A stretch of DNA of 64,000 nt from Cyanobium usitatum str. Tous (GCF_003011885.1 NZ_PXXO01000001.1:298494-362493); one strand, 5' to 3'. Shown: positions 1-8,383, counted from the stretch's first letter. Made by a program: numbers and translations. Notes: generated by a model from the sequence alone, not told the origin.

Positions 1-13
1 TACTTTGCCCTGT

Positions 14-904
14 ATGAGCGAGGCCAATCTCCGCAAGCGCACCGCCACGGCCTGGGGCTTTTTGACGCCTGCCCTGGTGCTGATCGGGCTGTCGGTGCTG
101 ATTCCGGCAGCGATGGCCTTGGTGATGAGCTTCAGCCAGGCCGGCCTCGATGTCAGCGAGCCCCTGCGCTTCGTTGGCCTGGCCAATATCCGGCGCCTGC
201 TGGCCGACCCGATGTTTTTCCGGGTCACAGGCACCACCTTTTTGTATCTGCTGGGAGTGGTGCCCCCGATCGTGGTCGGAGCCCTGGCCCTGGCCGTGCT
301 GGTCAACCGCCAGTTGCCTGGGATCCACTGGTTTCGCGGTGCTCTGTACACCCCGGTGCTGGTGTCGATCGTGGTGGCGGCCATTGCCTTTCGCTGGATC
401 TATGCCGAAAACGGCCTGATTAACGGCTGGCTCACCGCCCTGTTGGGCAGCAGCTTCGATCCCATCGGTTTCCTCACCTCGCCGCTGCTGGCCCTGCCTT
501 CGGTGATGCTCGTGACCCTCTGGAAGGGCCTCGGCTACTACATGGTGATCTTTCTGGCCGGGCTCCAGGGCATCTCCCCCGATCTCTACGAGGCGGCGGC
601 CCTCGATGGCAGTGAGGGCTTGCGCAAGCACCTAGACATCACCCTGCCGCTGCTGCGGCCCTACATCACCCTGGTGGCGGTTATCTCTGCAATTGCGGCC
701 ACCAAGGTGTTCGAAGAGGTGTATTTAATGACTCAAGGTGGCCCTGCCGATTCCACCCGCACCCTCGTTTACTACGTCTACGACCAGGCTTTTGCCGAGC
801 TGGAGATCAGCTACGCCTGCACGATTGGTTTGGCATTGTTTTTGATCGTGTTGATGCTGAGTTTGGTGCGCTATCTCTTCGCCGGTGATCGCGGCCTCAC
901 TTGA
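14..904 (+). CDS. Carbohydrate ABC transporter permease (MalF/UgpA type)
   Basis: This is an inner-membrane permease of a binding-protein-dependent sugar or polyol importer. About six hydrophobic segments are visible, beginning near residue 15. The EAA loop that docks the ATPase (EAAALDGSEG, about residue 195) lies in the second half, followed by TLPLLRPYI, as usual for this family. Length is about 296 aa, normal for the family. An upstream in-frame TTG at 5 is possible, but ATG 14 fits the usual N-terminus. The next gene is unrelated, so the second permease, ATPase and binding protein are not downstream; they may lie upstream of the window or elsewhere. Glucosylglycerol or another osmolyte is a plausible substrate in a picocyanobacterium, but nothing here fixes it. 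Confidence 0.85.
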   Translation: MSEANLRKRTATAWGFLTPALVLIGLSVLIPAAMALVMSFSQAGLDVSEPLRFVGLANIRRLLADPMFFRVTGTTFLYLLGVVPPIVVGALALAVLVNRQLPGIHWFRGALYTPVLVSIVVAAIAFRWIYAENGLINGWLTALLGSSFDPIGFLTSPLLALPSVMLVTLWKGLGYYMVIFLAGLQGISPDLYEAAALDGSEGLRKHLDITLPLLRPYITLVAVISAIAATKVFEEVYLMTQGGPADSTRTLVYYVYDQAFAELEISYACTIGLALFLIVLMLSLVRYLFAGDRGLT

Positions 905-958
905 AGAGCCTTTTACTAGACCAGTCCAGGAAGCCTGCCTAGGGTTCATTCGCCTGAA

Positions 959-2287
959 ATGAAGGCAATGGCTTCCTCCGGTGGCAAACCCCGCTCCAGC
1001 CTCAGCGAGCGCCAGATGGTGGGCCTGTTCAGCCTTGGGCTGGGCGTGGTGCTGTTTCTACTGATCCTGATGCGGGGCCAGCAGGCCGCCCGCGAGGGAA
1101 ACCAGGAGATCAGCAACGACACCTACTGGGTGCTGGTTTCGCCACTGGTGTTTTCCGCTTTTGGCGTGGTGTTGTTGCGCTCCCCTAAGGCTCGGGTTGG
1201 CGCCCGGGGACGGGCGCTGGAGCAGTCGCAGCGCACCACCCAGTCGGCCCAGGCCGCCCTAGCCAGGGTTGACGACGGAGCTACCCAGCAGCTGGCCCAG
1301 GCTCGCGCCGAGGCGGCGGCGGCACTGGCAGCGTTGGAGTCGCTCCAGGGCGAACAGGACCGAACCGCAGCCCAGGCGGGCGCAAAAATTAGGGCTTTGC
1401 AGGCTGAGCTCTCCGCAGCCCAGCAGGCTCGTGTTCAGTTAGAGGCCAACCTGCGCCGTGATCTGGTTACCCAAACAGCCGACACCAGCGGTGCTTTGGC
1501 GGCCGTCCAGTTGGTGGAGGGTCAGCTGGATGCTTTCGCCGGTGGCTTCAATGATCAACTGGCAGCGGCTCGCCGTCAGCTCGATGGGTTGATTGCCAGT
1601 CAGGAGCAGCAGCTGGCCGGGCTACGCAGCGAGGCAAGCCAGGCCCAGGCGGCCCTAGATCGACTTCGCGGCGACCAGGAGGCCCAGCTGGCCCGATTGC
1701 GCAGCGAAGCTTCACGGGCGATCAGCTCAGCGCAGGCTGCCCAGGCCGATACCCAGGCGGTCGCTGCAGATGTGTCCGCTCAGATGGCAACGATGGATCA
1801 GCAGATTCAGCAGGCCCAGCAGAGCTGCAGCCGGGCCACGGCCAGCCTCGATGCCGCTGTGGTCAGCACTGGGCAGGGGCAGGCCGAGGCCCTGGCCACT
1901 GCCCAGCAAGCCCAACGCCAGGTGGAGAAGCTGGCCAGCACCCTGGCGGCTCAGATGGATACGGCCCGCCAGCAGCTGGCGGCGGCGGTTCAGGCCAGCA
2001 AGCAGGCCCAGGAAGTGGTGGACCGTTTGGAGCAGGGCGCCCCAGCTTTTGTGGCTGCCGCCCCAACAGCCGCTACAGGTTCCGATGCCTTCCTGAGTTG
2101 CTACCGAGAGGCTTGCGAAGAGCTGGGAGTGCTACCAGGCAGTGGCTGGCAGGAGGTGCGCGCTACCTGGCGCCGTAAAGTGATGGATTGGCATCCAGAT
2201 CAGGGTGGTGACTCCAGGCTTTGGGTCCGCCGCAATGCTGCCTATCAGCTGCTTGTGGCCTGGTACGAGTTCAACGGGGCGTCCTGA
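959..2287 (+). CDS. Membrane-anchored coiled-coil protein with C-terminal J-domain
   Basis: Not a recognised named gene. Two hydrophobic segments near the N-terminus (about 22-38 and 56-74) suggest a membrane hairpin. Residues about 85-360 are rich in Ala, Gln, Glu and Arg with heptad-like spacing, i.e. a long coiled coil. The last 65 residues resemble a DnaJ J-domain: a helix containing RATWRRKVMDW, then the HPD motif at about 412-414 followed by QGG, then a final helix. HPD is the signature that stimulates Hsp70 ATPase. A J-domain at the extreme C-terminus behind a membrane-tethered coiled coil is unlike DnaJ or CbpA. I infer a membrane-localised Hsp70 recruiter; the client is unknown. ATG 959 was chosen, with ATG 968 as an alternative. 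Confidence 0.75.
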   Translation: MKAMASSGGKPRSSLSERQMVGLFSLGLGVVLFLLILMRGQQAAREGNQEISNDTYWVLVSPLVFSAFGVVLLRSPKARVGARGRALEQSQRTTQSAQAALARVDDGATQQLAQARAEAAAALAALESLQGEQDRTAAQAGAKIRALQAELSAAQQARVQLEANLRRDLVTQTADTSGALAAVQLVEGQLDAFAGGFNDQLAAARRQLDGLIASQEQQLAGLRSEASQAQAALDRLRGDQEAQLARLRSEASRAISSAQAAQADTQAVAADVSAQMATMDQQIQQAQQSCSRATASLDAAVVSTGQGQAEALATAQQAQRQVEKLASTLAAQMDTARQQLAAAVQASKQAQEVVDRLEQGAPAFVAAAPTAATGSDAFLSCYREACEELGVLPGSGWQEVRATWRRKVMDWHPDQGGDSRLWVRRNAAYQLLVAWYEFNGAS

Positions 2288-2320
2288 TTCATACGCTGCA
2301 CGCTGCGAGTTCCAAGATCC

Positions 2321-3511
2321 GTGGCTGGTGCCAATCCTGTGACTGAGCCAGTTGCTAGCGCTGCAGTTGCTATCGGTGTAGTTGGTGGCGGCCAATTGGC
2401 CTTGATGCTTGCCGCCGCTGCCCGCAAGCTCAATGTGCCCCTGCATGTTTTGACACCAGGGGCTCAGGATCCCGCCACTGCCCTTGCCAGCAGTGTGGTG
2501 CTGGCTGAACTCGACGATGTGGCGGCCACCCGGGAGCTGGCGCGCCGCAGTGGCGCTATCACCTTTGAAAACGAATGGGTAGACCTGCCGGCCCTGGCGC
2601 CGCTCAGTTTTGACGGAGTCGTCTTTCTGCCAAGCCTGGAGGCCCTCGCTCCCCTAGTCAGTAAGCGGGGCCAGCGGCAGATGCTGCAGGATCAGGGGCT
2701 GCCTTGCCCGCGCTGGTGCGATCTGCCCACCAGTGGCCTGTTGCCTGAAGGCTTCAACTACCCATTGATGGCCAAGGCCTCCACCGGCGGCTACGACGGC
2801 AAGGGGACAGCCGTGTTGCGCAGCCCTGAAGATCTCACGGCCCTGCTGGCAAGGGTGCCCCAAGGGGACTGGATTCTTGAGGAGTTTGTCAATTTTGAGC
2901 AGGAGCTCTCCCAGCTCGCCTGCCGCGACCGGGCTGGCAACGTGCGCTGTTATCCCTTGGTGCAGACCCACCAGCACCAGCAGGTATGCGACTGGGTGCT
3001 GGCGCCGGCCTCAGTGCCCCATGCGGTACAGGCCTATGCCCGCAATATCGCCGCTTCCCTGCTCACGGCAATCAATTACGTGGGCGTGATCTCCATTGAG
3101 CTTTTTTATGGGCCGAGCGGTTTGCAGGTTAATGAAATCGCCCCCCGCACCCACAATTCCGGCCATTTCACGATCGAGGCAGCCCATACCAGCCAGTTCG
3201 AGCAGCAGGTGAGGATCGTGGCTGGCCTGCCGATGGGGTCTGTCGAGTTCCAGGTGCCGGGGGCACTGATGGTGAATTTGTTGGGCTTTGAAAGTTCGGA
3301 AGCCGACTACCAGGCTCAGCGGGATGATCTGGCAGCCATACCGGAGGCCACGGTGCACTGGTACGGCAAGGAGGGCTCCAGTCCAGGACGCAAGCTTGGT
3401 CATGTCACCCTGCTGCTGCACGGGGTCACAGCTGGGGAACGGGCTGGCCAGGCGGAGCAGCTTTTAGAGCGGGTCAGATCCATCTGGCCCCTGCCCCCGC
3501 AAAACCCGTAA
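2321..3511 (+). CDS. purK: 5-(carboxyamino)imidazole ribonucleotide synthase PurK
   Basis: PurK carboxylates AIR to N5-CAIR using ATP and bicarbonate in de novo purine synthesis. The N-terminus carries the GVVGGGQLALM nucleotide-fold motif, and the ATP-grasp core includes KASTGGYDGKG and the metal-binding stretch NEIAPRTHNSGH near residue 270. At 396 aa it has normal family length. The start is GTG 2321; GTG 2339 is an in-frame alternative closer to the conserved fold. It is immediately followed by the 6S RNA gene, an arrangement reported in other cyanobacteria, which supports both calls. Confidence 0.95.
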   Translation: MAGANPVTEPVASAAVAIGVVGGGQLALMLAAAARKLNVPLHVLTPGAQDPATALASSVVLAELDDVAATRELARRSGAITFENEWVDLPALAPLSFDGVVFLPSLEALAPLVSKRGQRQMLQDQGLPCPRWCDLPTSGLLPEGFNYPLMAKASTGGYDGKGTAVLRSPEDLTALLARVPQGDWILEEFVNFEQELSQLACRDRAGNVRCYPLVQTHQHQQVCDWVLAPASVPHAVQAYARNIAASLLTAINYVGVISIELFYGPSGLQVNEIAPRTHNSGHFTIEAAHTSQFEQQVRIVAGLPMGSVEFQVPGALMVNLLGFESSEADYQAQRDDLAAIPEATVHWYGKEGSSPGRKLGHVTLLLHGVTAGERAGQAEQLLERVRSIWPLPPQNP

Positions 3512-3517
3512 TCGGCC

Positions 3518-3523
3518 TACACT
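3518..3523 (+). promoter_or_regulatory. Candidate -10 element for the 6S RNA
   Basis: TACACT lies 7 bases upstream of the inferred RNA 5' end and just after the purK stop codon, matching a sigma-70-type -10 hexamer in 4 of 6 positions. No convincing -35 was found because the upstream bases are purK coding sequence. Confidence 0.4.
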
Positions 3524-3529
3524 TCCATA

Positions 3530-3710
3530 GGACTGTCTTGTTGGTGAATGCCTTTTACAGTTTTCTGATCTGACTCCCTTTTCGACATGGGGGTCTGCAG
3601 CGGAAGCAACGTAAACCGGCCTCGTAGCCGGAAACGGCGCCCCGTCCTTGACCCTCTTCTGGTTCCACCAGGTCGAACACTGGGGCAAAACGGCACGGCG
3701 GTCCACCCCT
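3530..3710 (+). ncRNA. ssrS: 6S RNA (SsaA/SsrS type)
   Basis: 6S RNA binds sigma-70 RNA polymerase holoenzyme and mimics an open promoter. The noncoding stretch between purK and the convergent nitroreductase gene is about 205 bases and can fold into one long rod. GGACTG at 3530-3535 pairs with CGGTCC at 3699-3704 as a closing stem. Internally GACTCCC pairs with GGGGGTC, and a CCGG/CCGG hairpin follows. Location directly behind purK is the known position of cyanobacterial 6S RNA (ssaA, Yfr7). The ends are inferred from the closing stem and could shift by several bases. Confidence 0.78.
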
Positions 3711-3716
3711 TTCAAA

Positions 3717-4364
3717 TCAACGCCTCTCGATGAGTTCGGCGGGGGCGTAGCGAACCTTCGCCAGTGAGGCGTATTTATCGCTGCTGTCGCGATAGCCAGC
3801 CGCACACACCACACAGCTGCGGTAGGGCGAGTCTGCCAAGTTGAGAATGCGGTCGTAAGCAAGGGGATCGAAGCCTTCGATGGCACAGGTGTCCACTTCG
3901 AGCAGGGCTGCAGCTGTCATGAAGGTGCCCAGGGCGATGTACACCTGGTTGCTGGCCCAGCGGTCGATCTGCTGGCTGCGAGGCCCATTGATCAGGTCGA
4001 CATCGATCATCTGGCGGTAGGTGGCCAGGGCGGTTGAATCGAGGCCGCGAACGGCTGCCATCGTTTCGATTAGGCGATCGGCTTCGGCGGCGCCGATCTG
4101 GCGTTGCACCAGGAACACCACCAGGTGGGAGCAGTCGGTGATCTGGCTCTGGTTCCACGACTCGGGGCGCAGCTGCTGGCGCAGGGCGGGGTCGTTTATC
4201 TCCAGAAATTTCCAGGGCTGCAGGCCATAGCTCGATGGGCTCTGCACGAGGGCGTCCTCCAGGGCGGCCCAGGTGGTGTCGTCAATGCGGCGACTGGGGT
4301 CAAATACCTTGGTGGCGTAGCGCCAGGCCATGGCCCCATTGAGCTGCTGGGGTGAGATCGGCAT
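3717..4364 (-). CDS. Nitroreductase-family NAD(P)H-dependent oxidoreductase
   Basis: A 215-aa FMN-dependent oxidoreductase of the nitroreductase superfamily. The N-terminal region has AMAWRYATKVFDPS and SPSSYGLQPWKF, the usual FMN-binding Arg and the SSYGLQPW segment. The C-terminal half has the helix YIALGTFMTAAALLEVDTC and the DSPYRSCVVCAAGYR region. It resembles NfsB/YdgI-type enzymes that reduce quinones, flavins or nitro compounds; the physiological substrate cannot be deduced. The frame stays open upstream to 4865, but the family N-terminus begins at ATG 4364. It converges on the 6S RNA gene. Confidence 0.88.
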   Translation of the reverse strand: MPISPQQLNGAMAWRYATKVFDPSRRIDDTTWAALEDALVQSPSSYGLQPWKFLEINDPALRQQLRPESWNQSQITDCSHLVVFLVQRQIGAAEADRLIETMAAVRGLDSTALATYRQMIDVDLINGPRSQQIDRWASNQVYIALGTFMTAAALLEVDTCAIEGFDPLAYDRILNLADSPYRSCVVCAAGYRDSSDKYASLAKVRYAPAELIERR

Positions 4365-4445
4365 GGTGGGGTGGCGACAACGGTGGGGATAAGGGGCCAT
4401 TCTGGACCTTGTTACTGCCGTGGTCGGGTTCGGCCGCCAGCCTCG

Positions 4446-4844
4446 ATGGAGTCCTTTCAGCAGGCCTTTGAAGCCCTTCTGGCCCTCGCCCCTGGCCCGG
4501 TTTTTCCTCGCGCTCGGGAGCTCTATTTGCGCAAATACTGCCTCGAGGGACGCGACGCCCAGGATCGCTTCCGCACCTTCCTGTTTGAAGAGGAGATTCA
4601 GGAATCTGAAGGGGGCACCGTGCGGGTAAGCGCCCTGAGCTTTGCGGTGGTGCATTGGCAGGCAGCCCAGAGCACCCCTCAGGAATATGCCGCCTACCTT
4701 CAGCAGCGCTGGCAGCTGCAGCCCGAAGGGCTCAGCCTTGAGCGTGAGCCCTGGTTTCGGGAGGGGGGCGCCTTTGCCCGGTTTCAGGCAACGGCCTCCT
4801 ACGAGCGTTCCCCTTCCGGTGAGTTGCTGTTGGGTGGTGTCTGA
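4446..4844 (+). CDS. Conserved cyanobacterial hypothetical protein
   Basis: A 132-aa soluble-looking protein starting at ATG 4446 (MESFQQAFEALLALAPG). It is acidic and aromatic, with no signal peptide, membrane segment or motif that I recognise. The frame stays open upstream to 4371, but the upstream part looks non-coding. Its 3' end overlaps the convergent DUF2103 gene by 46 bases, so the two coding 3' ends share DNA. No function is assigned. Confidence 0.6.
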   Translation: MESFQQAFEALLALAPGPVFPRARELYLRKYCLEGRDAQDRFRTFLFEEEIQESEGGTVRVSALSFAVVHWQAAQSTPQEYAAYLQQRWQLQPEGLSLEREPWFREGGAFARFQATASYERSPSGELLLGGV

Positions 4845-5116
4845 CCCAGCAAGCGATCTAGGCACTGCTGCAGTTGCTCGCGGCTCCAGCCGGTGACTAC
4901 AAACACCTCCTGCACGCTGCTGCCGCGTCGGGCGACCAGCTTGTGCCCACCGGTGATGGGCGCTGAAACCCGCAGCCGCATCTGGCTGCTGCGGCCACGC
5001 ACGCGGCTGATAACCGCCGGGGTGACGGTGTCGATGCCAGGGCAGAGCGCAAGTTGCTTGAGCAGCGGAATCAGCCCCTCCACGTAGGTGCTGTGGGTGA
5101 TGACCACCCGGCCCAT
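4799..5116 (-). CDS. DUF2103 family protein (predicted metal-binding)
   Basis: A 105-aa small basic protein starting MGRVVITHSTYVEGL, matching the cyanobacterial DUF2103 family, which is annotated as predicted metal-binding; the biochemical role is unknown. Its ATG overlaps the clpS stop by one base (TGATG), so translation is probably coupled to clpS. The coupling suggests a link to N-degron or Clp proteolysis, but that is inference only. The 3' end overlaps the convergent gene ending at 4844. Confidence 0.75.
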   Translation of the reverse strand: MGRVVITHSTYVEGLIPLLKQLALCPGIDTVTPAVISRVRGRSSQMRLRVSAPITGGHKLVARRGSSVQEVFVVTGWSREQLQQCLDRLLGQTPPNSNSPEGERS

Positions 5117-5421
5117 CAGGCCCGCTCCAAAGGAGCCATGGTCAGGCCGGCTGCTCCCAGCTGCTGGTGGTAGAGCTCCGCCTGTTCCTGGGGGCCGCAC
5201 CACACCACCGCCGAACCCTCCCCGTCTATGCGGTGGGCCAGATCCCAGGCCTTATCAGCGAGCATGCCCGGGATGATGCGCACCAGTGATTCCACCACGT
5301 GCTGAAAGGTGTTGAAGTCGTCGTCAAGCACCACCACCTTGAAATCGGGGTATGGCTGGCGCAGGCGCAGTCGCTCCTGAACGGGGCTGGCGGAGGAAAG
5401 GACCACAACCACGGACTGCAA
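5116..5421 (-). CDS. clpS: ATP-dependent Clp protease adaptor ClpS
   Basis: ClpS delivers N-degron substrates to the ClpC/ClpP protease. The 101-aa sequence has the core YPDFKVVVLDDDFNTFQHV, in which the D-D-x-N-T/H patch contacts the N-degron. The later part has the AHRIDGEGSAVVW stretch; the His preceding DGEG-type residues is typical. It is transcribed divergently from petN across 61 bases and upstream of the DUF2103 gene with a one-base overlap. A variable N-terminal tail of about 25 residues precedes the core, as normal for the family. Confidence 0.92.
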   Translation of the reverse strand: MQSVVVVLSSASPVQERLRLRQPYPDFKVVVLDDDFNTFQHVVESLVRIIPGMLADKAWDLAHRIDGEGSAVVWCGPQEQAELYHQQLGAAGLTMAPLERA

Positions 5422-5482
5422 CGACGAACACCTTTAGGGCTCCAGCCTAGGTAAAGTGCCTTCAACGACTGCAAGCTGCACC

Positions 5483-5584
5483 ATGTTGATCTCTGCGGGT
5501 TGGGCCTCCTTGGCTGCTCTTTTCAGCTTTTCCATCGCCATGGTGGTCTGGGGTCGTCACGGCGACAACAGCATCAAGTTCTGA
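5483..5584 (+). CDS. petN: Cytochrome b6f complex subunit PetN
   Basis: A 33-aa single-pass thylakoid membrane protein. The sequence is one hydrophobic helix ([19 protein letters not shown]) followed by a short polar tail RHGDNSIKF. The SIAMVVWG segment is the hallmark of PetN (subunit VIII), needed for assembly and stability of the b6f dimer. The protein is too short for standard ORF cut-offs. It lies divergent to clpS and 20 bases upstream of the next small membrane-protein gene. Confidence 0.93.
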   Translation: MLISAGWASLAALFSFSIAMVVWGRHGDNSIKF

Positions 5585-5604
5585 CCTGGCTTTGACGATC
5601 CTCT

Positions 5605-5757
5605 GTGCCTGAGCTGAACCTCTCCGCCTCCCAGGTGCTTTCCGCAATCGCGGTGTTGCTGCTGGTGTTTGTCAGCGGAGGCGTGATCTATCTCTCCATC
5701 ATCGAGTGGAGCGATCGTCGCCGTCGCAACGCCCTTCAAACCAAGCGCCGCAAGTGA
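5605..5757 (+). CDS. Small single-pass membrane protein upstream of cofH
   Basis: A 50-aa protein read from GTG 5605 (MPELNLSASQ...). It has one hydrophobic helix (about residues 11-32, with VLSAIAVLLLVFVSGGVIYL) and a strongly basic tail ending SDRRRRNALQTKRRK. The positive-inside rule predicts a cytoplasmic C-terminus. Its TGA overlaps the cofH GTG start (GTGA), so translation is probably coupled. I do not recognise the family. Position between petN and cofH gives no firm function. Confidence 0.6.
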   Translation: MPELNLSASQVLSAIAVLLLVFVSGGVIYLSIIEWSDRRRRNALQTKRRK

Positions 5758-7091
5758 GCCCAGCCGGCTCTTCGCCACCATCCCCCACTCCCTCTGGGTT
5801 AGCGGATTGGGCCTGGCAGAGCGCCGCAGAGCTGCTGGTGCCACCCCCAGCTGGGCCATCTAGCCCTTCGGCAGCCCCCGACCTAGAGGCACTTGACCTA
5901 GAGCCCCTCGACCTAGATGACCTTGTTGCGGCCATTGACTCGGCCCAGCCGAGGCTGCCTCTCAGTGTTGATAGCGGTAAGCACGACCCGGGCAGCTGGG
6001 ATCCGGCCTTGCTTGCCTCCCTCGGTCTGATCCTGCTCAGCCGCCCCGCTGACGCCGAGCAGGATGAATTGCTGCGCCGCGCTGCAGACGGCTTGCGTCA
6101 GCAACTAGCTGGCAACATCGTCACCTACGTGGTGAACCGCAACCTCAACGTTTCAAACCACTGCATCAAGCACTGCAGCTTCTGCGCCTTCCGCCGCGAT
6201 GCTGGCGAGCCCGGCGCCTACTGGCTTAGCGAAGCCGACCTGCAGCAAAAAGCCGCCGAGGCGCTTGAGGCTGGAGCCACTGAGCTCTGCATCCAGGGCG
6301 GACTCAACCCAGCCGCCACGGTGGCAGGCAGTCAGCTGGCCTATGCCGAACGGTTGCTTGGTCTGTTGCAGCAGGCAGCACCGGGGTTGCACCTTCATGC
6401 CTTTTCGCCCCAGGAGCTGCTTTATTTCGCCCAGCACGACGGGCTTCCGCTTGATCAGGTGCTGGATCGGCTGCAGGCGGCGGGGTTGGGATCGGTGCCG
6501 GGTACGGCGGCAGAGGTGCTCAGTGAGCCGGTGCGGCAGGTGCTCTGCCCGGAGAAACTCACGGCCAGGGAGTGGGTGGCGGTGATGCTTCAGGTGCACC
6601 AGCACGGCTTGCCTGCCACCAGCACCCTTATGGCAGGCCACATCGAGTCCCCGGCAGACGTGGTGGCTCACCTGCTCACCCTGGTGGCGGTGCAGCGCTA
6701 CGCCTGGCAGCATCAGCGCCAGGGTTTCACTGAGTTTGTGCTGCTGCCTTTTGTGGGCGCCTCGGCGCCAGCTGCCCTGCGCTCCCGTGTGCAACGGGAC
6801 CAGCCCGACCCTGCAGCGATGTTGCGGCTCACGGCCCAGGCCCGGCTGTTACTGGGGCCCTGGTTTCGCTTCCACCAGCCCAGCTGGGTGAAGCTCACCC
6901 TCCCAGGGGCCACCGAGGCCCTGCGCTGGGGCTGCAATGACCTGGGCGGCACCTTGATGGAGGAACACATCACCACGATGGCCGGTGCCAGCGGCGGCAC
7001 CCGCCAGTCCCCCCAGGCGCTTGAGGCGGCTGCCCAGCGGCTTGGCCGTCCGGTGCGGCGCCGCACCACCCTCTACGGAGCTGTGGCGTGA
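5754..7091 (+). CDS. cofH: FO synthase subunit CofH (radical SAM)
   Basis: CofH joins 5-amino-6-(D-ribitylamino)uracil to a tyrosine-derived fragment, the first radical-SAM step to FO (8-HDF), the antenna cofactor of many cyanobacterial photolyases. The [4Fe-4S]/SAM motif CX3CX2C is at C137, C141 and C144. The EAGATELCIQGGLNP segment follows, and the C-terminal half keeps the GHIE and NDLGGTLMEE motifs. A Pro/Ser-rich extension of about 70 residues precedes the usual start of the family. GTG 5754 overlaps the previous stop and was preferred over the upstream open frame. cofG is not in the window. Confidence 0.92.
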   Translation: MSPAGSSPPSPTPSGLADWAWQSAAELLVPPPAGPSSPSAAPDLEALDLEPLDLDDLVAAIDSAQPRLPLSVDSGKHDPGSWDPALLASLGLILLSRPADAEQDELLRRAADGLRQQLAGNIVTYVVNRNLNVSNHCIKHCSFCAFRRDAGEPGAYWLSEADLQQKAAEALEAGATELCIQGGLNPAATVAGSQLAYAERLLGLLQQAAPGLHLHAFSPQELLYFAQHDGLPLDQVLDRLQAAGLGSVPGTAAEVLSEPVRQVLCPEKLTAREWVAVMLQVHQHGLPATSTLMAGHIESPADVVAHLLTLVAVQRYAWQHQRQGFTEFVLLPFVGASAPAALRSRVQRDQPDPAAMLRLTAQARLLLGPWFRFHQPSWVKLTLPGATEALRWGCNDLGGTLMEEHITTMAGASGGTRQSPQALEAAAQRLGRPVRRRTTLYGAVA

Positions 7092-8383
7092 CCCGCTTGC
7101 GCTGGACCCTCACCCTGACTTTTCTGCTGCTGCTGCTTCCCGCTGGCTTGCTGCTGCGATCTCCCCGGCCCCGGGCCGAGGGCCTGGAGCGGTTGATTGG
7201 CCAGGCTGCCCTGCTGCAGAGCTTTCCCGCCGCCCCGGAGCGACCGGTGCCAGCCCTGTGGAGCCAGCGCCTCGGCGCTGCTCAGGCGCGTCGAGTTTGG
7301 CGTCAGCAGCGCCGCTTCTGGTGGCAGTTCTGGGGGCGCGATGGCGATGGTGGCGCCTATTTGGCCTATCAGTTCCAAGCAGGAAGCCCCCTGCCTTCCC
7401 ATGGAATTCGGGTTGATGACCTCGTGGTCGTGGCAGCCGATCCCCTTGCCAAGCGGCTACTGCAAGACCAGCTCAAGTTGGCCCAACGTCAGCGCCGCGG
7501 TCTGGAGCAGCGCTGTCTGCAGCGGTTGCAGCAGGAGCAAGCGGTTTTCTGGGCCCCCCTTGGCCTCGGCGTGATGGCGGGCCCTGCAGCCCCTTTGCTG
7601 CAACGCTTCCAGGAGGGATGTTTGAGTCTCGAGCTCGAGGGGGCCAATCTGGGGCTCGCTGGAGAAGCAGCTGCCGCCAGCGGCCTGTTGGCCGCCCCAG
7701 GTCGTGCGGCAACACCCGTCGTTCCTCCCCCCCTGCCTTCAGGGTTGCTGCTGGAGTGGCGCGGTCCTGGCCTTGAGGGCTTATTGCAGGGGCTGTTGAG
7801 CCGCCAGCTGATCCGGGAACCCCTGTCGGCTCGCTACGGCATCGGTGATGCCCAAATAACCATGCTGCGTCGTGTGCCCTTTGTCTTGCGACTGCGCCCG
7901 CTGGCCCAGGGGCCTTTCCAGACGGGTCTGGAGCTGCAGTTGGTGGTCTCAGGGGATCGGCGTCCCTGGAACCAGATGCTCGCTGGGCTGGTTGAACCGC
8001 TGGAGACCCAGGGACTCGAGGCGACGCAATCTGGCTCCAAGGCCTTAGCCGCGACGCTCTGGCGCCAGCAGGATGGGCGAGTCGTGGGAGGTTGGCGCTG
8101 GGTGCTGGCTGGTTCAGGCAGCACCCACTTGCTGCTGTTCCTTGGACCCGAACCACCTGCCGCTACTCCTGCAGCAGCCACGCCTGTGCTGAGCCAGCCC
8201 GGCCTTGGCGCTTCTATGCAGCTGCGGCTGCGGCCTGCAGCGCTTGCAGAGCGGGGCTTGCTGCCGCCCGAATTGCCCAAGCCCGTCCAACTGGCTAGCC
8301 AGCTCAGCCTGACGGCAGTGCCAGCTGCTCCTGGCTCAGCCCTCAGCCAGCTGACTGGGCGGCTTCAGCTGCAATCTCGGTAG
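7088..8383 (+). CDS. Hypothetical exported or membrane-anchored protein
   Basis: A 431-aa protein with an N-terminal hydrophobic segment (TLTLTFLLLLLPAGLLL), a signal peptide or anchor. The rest is Leu/Arg/Gln-rich and alternates short helices and strands without a motif I can name. GTG 7088 overlaps the cofH stop (GTGA), so it probably belongs to the same transcript. The last 41 bases overlap the convergent thf1 gene. It is probably conserved in picocyanobacteria, but that was not checked; no function is assigned. Confidence 0.6.
   Translation: MTRLRWTLTLTFLLLLLPAGLLLRSPRPRAEGLERLIGQAALLQSFPAAPERPVPALWSQRLGAAQARRVWRQQRRFWWQFWGRDGDGGAYLAYQFQAGSPLPSHGIRVDDLVVVAADPLAKRLLQDQLKLAQRQRRGLEQRCLQRLQQEQAVFWAPLGLGVMAGPAAPLLQRFQEGCLSLELEGANLGLAGEAAAASGLLAAPGRAATPVVPPPLPSGLLLEWRGPGLEGLLQGLLSRQLIREPLSARYGIGDAQITMLRRVPFVLRLRPLAQGPFQTGLELQLVVSGDRRPWNQMLAGLVEPLETQGLEATQSGSKALAATLWRQQDGRVVGGWRWVLAGSGSTHLLLFLGPEPPAATPAAATPVLSQPGLGASMQLRLRPAALAERGLLPPELPKPVQLASQLSLTAVPAAPGSALSQLTGRLQLQSR

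Noticed and set aside
4365..4445. Extension of the nitroreductase upstream to 4865 as a fused protein
   Set aside because: The upstream part overlaps a plus-strand gene, has low-complexity composition and lies before the conserved family start at ATG 4364.
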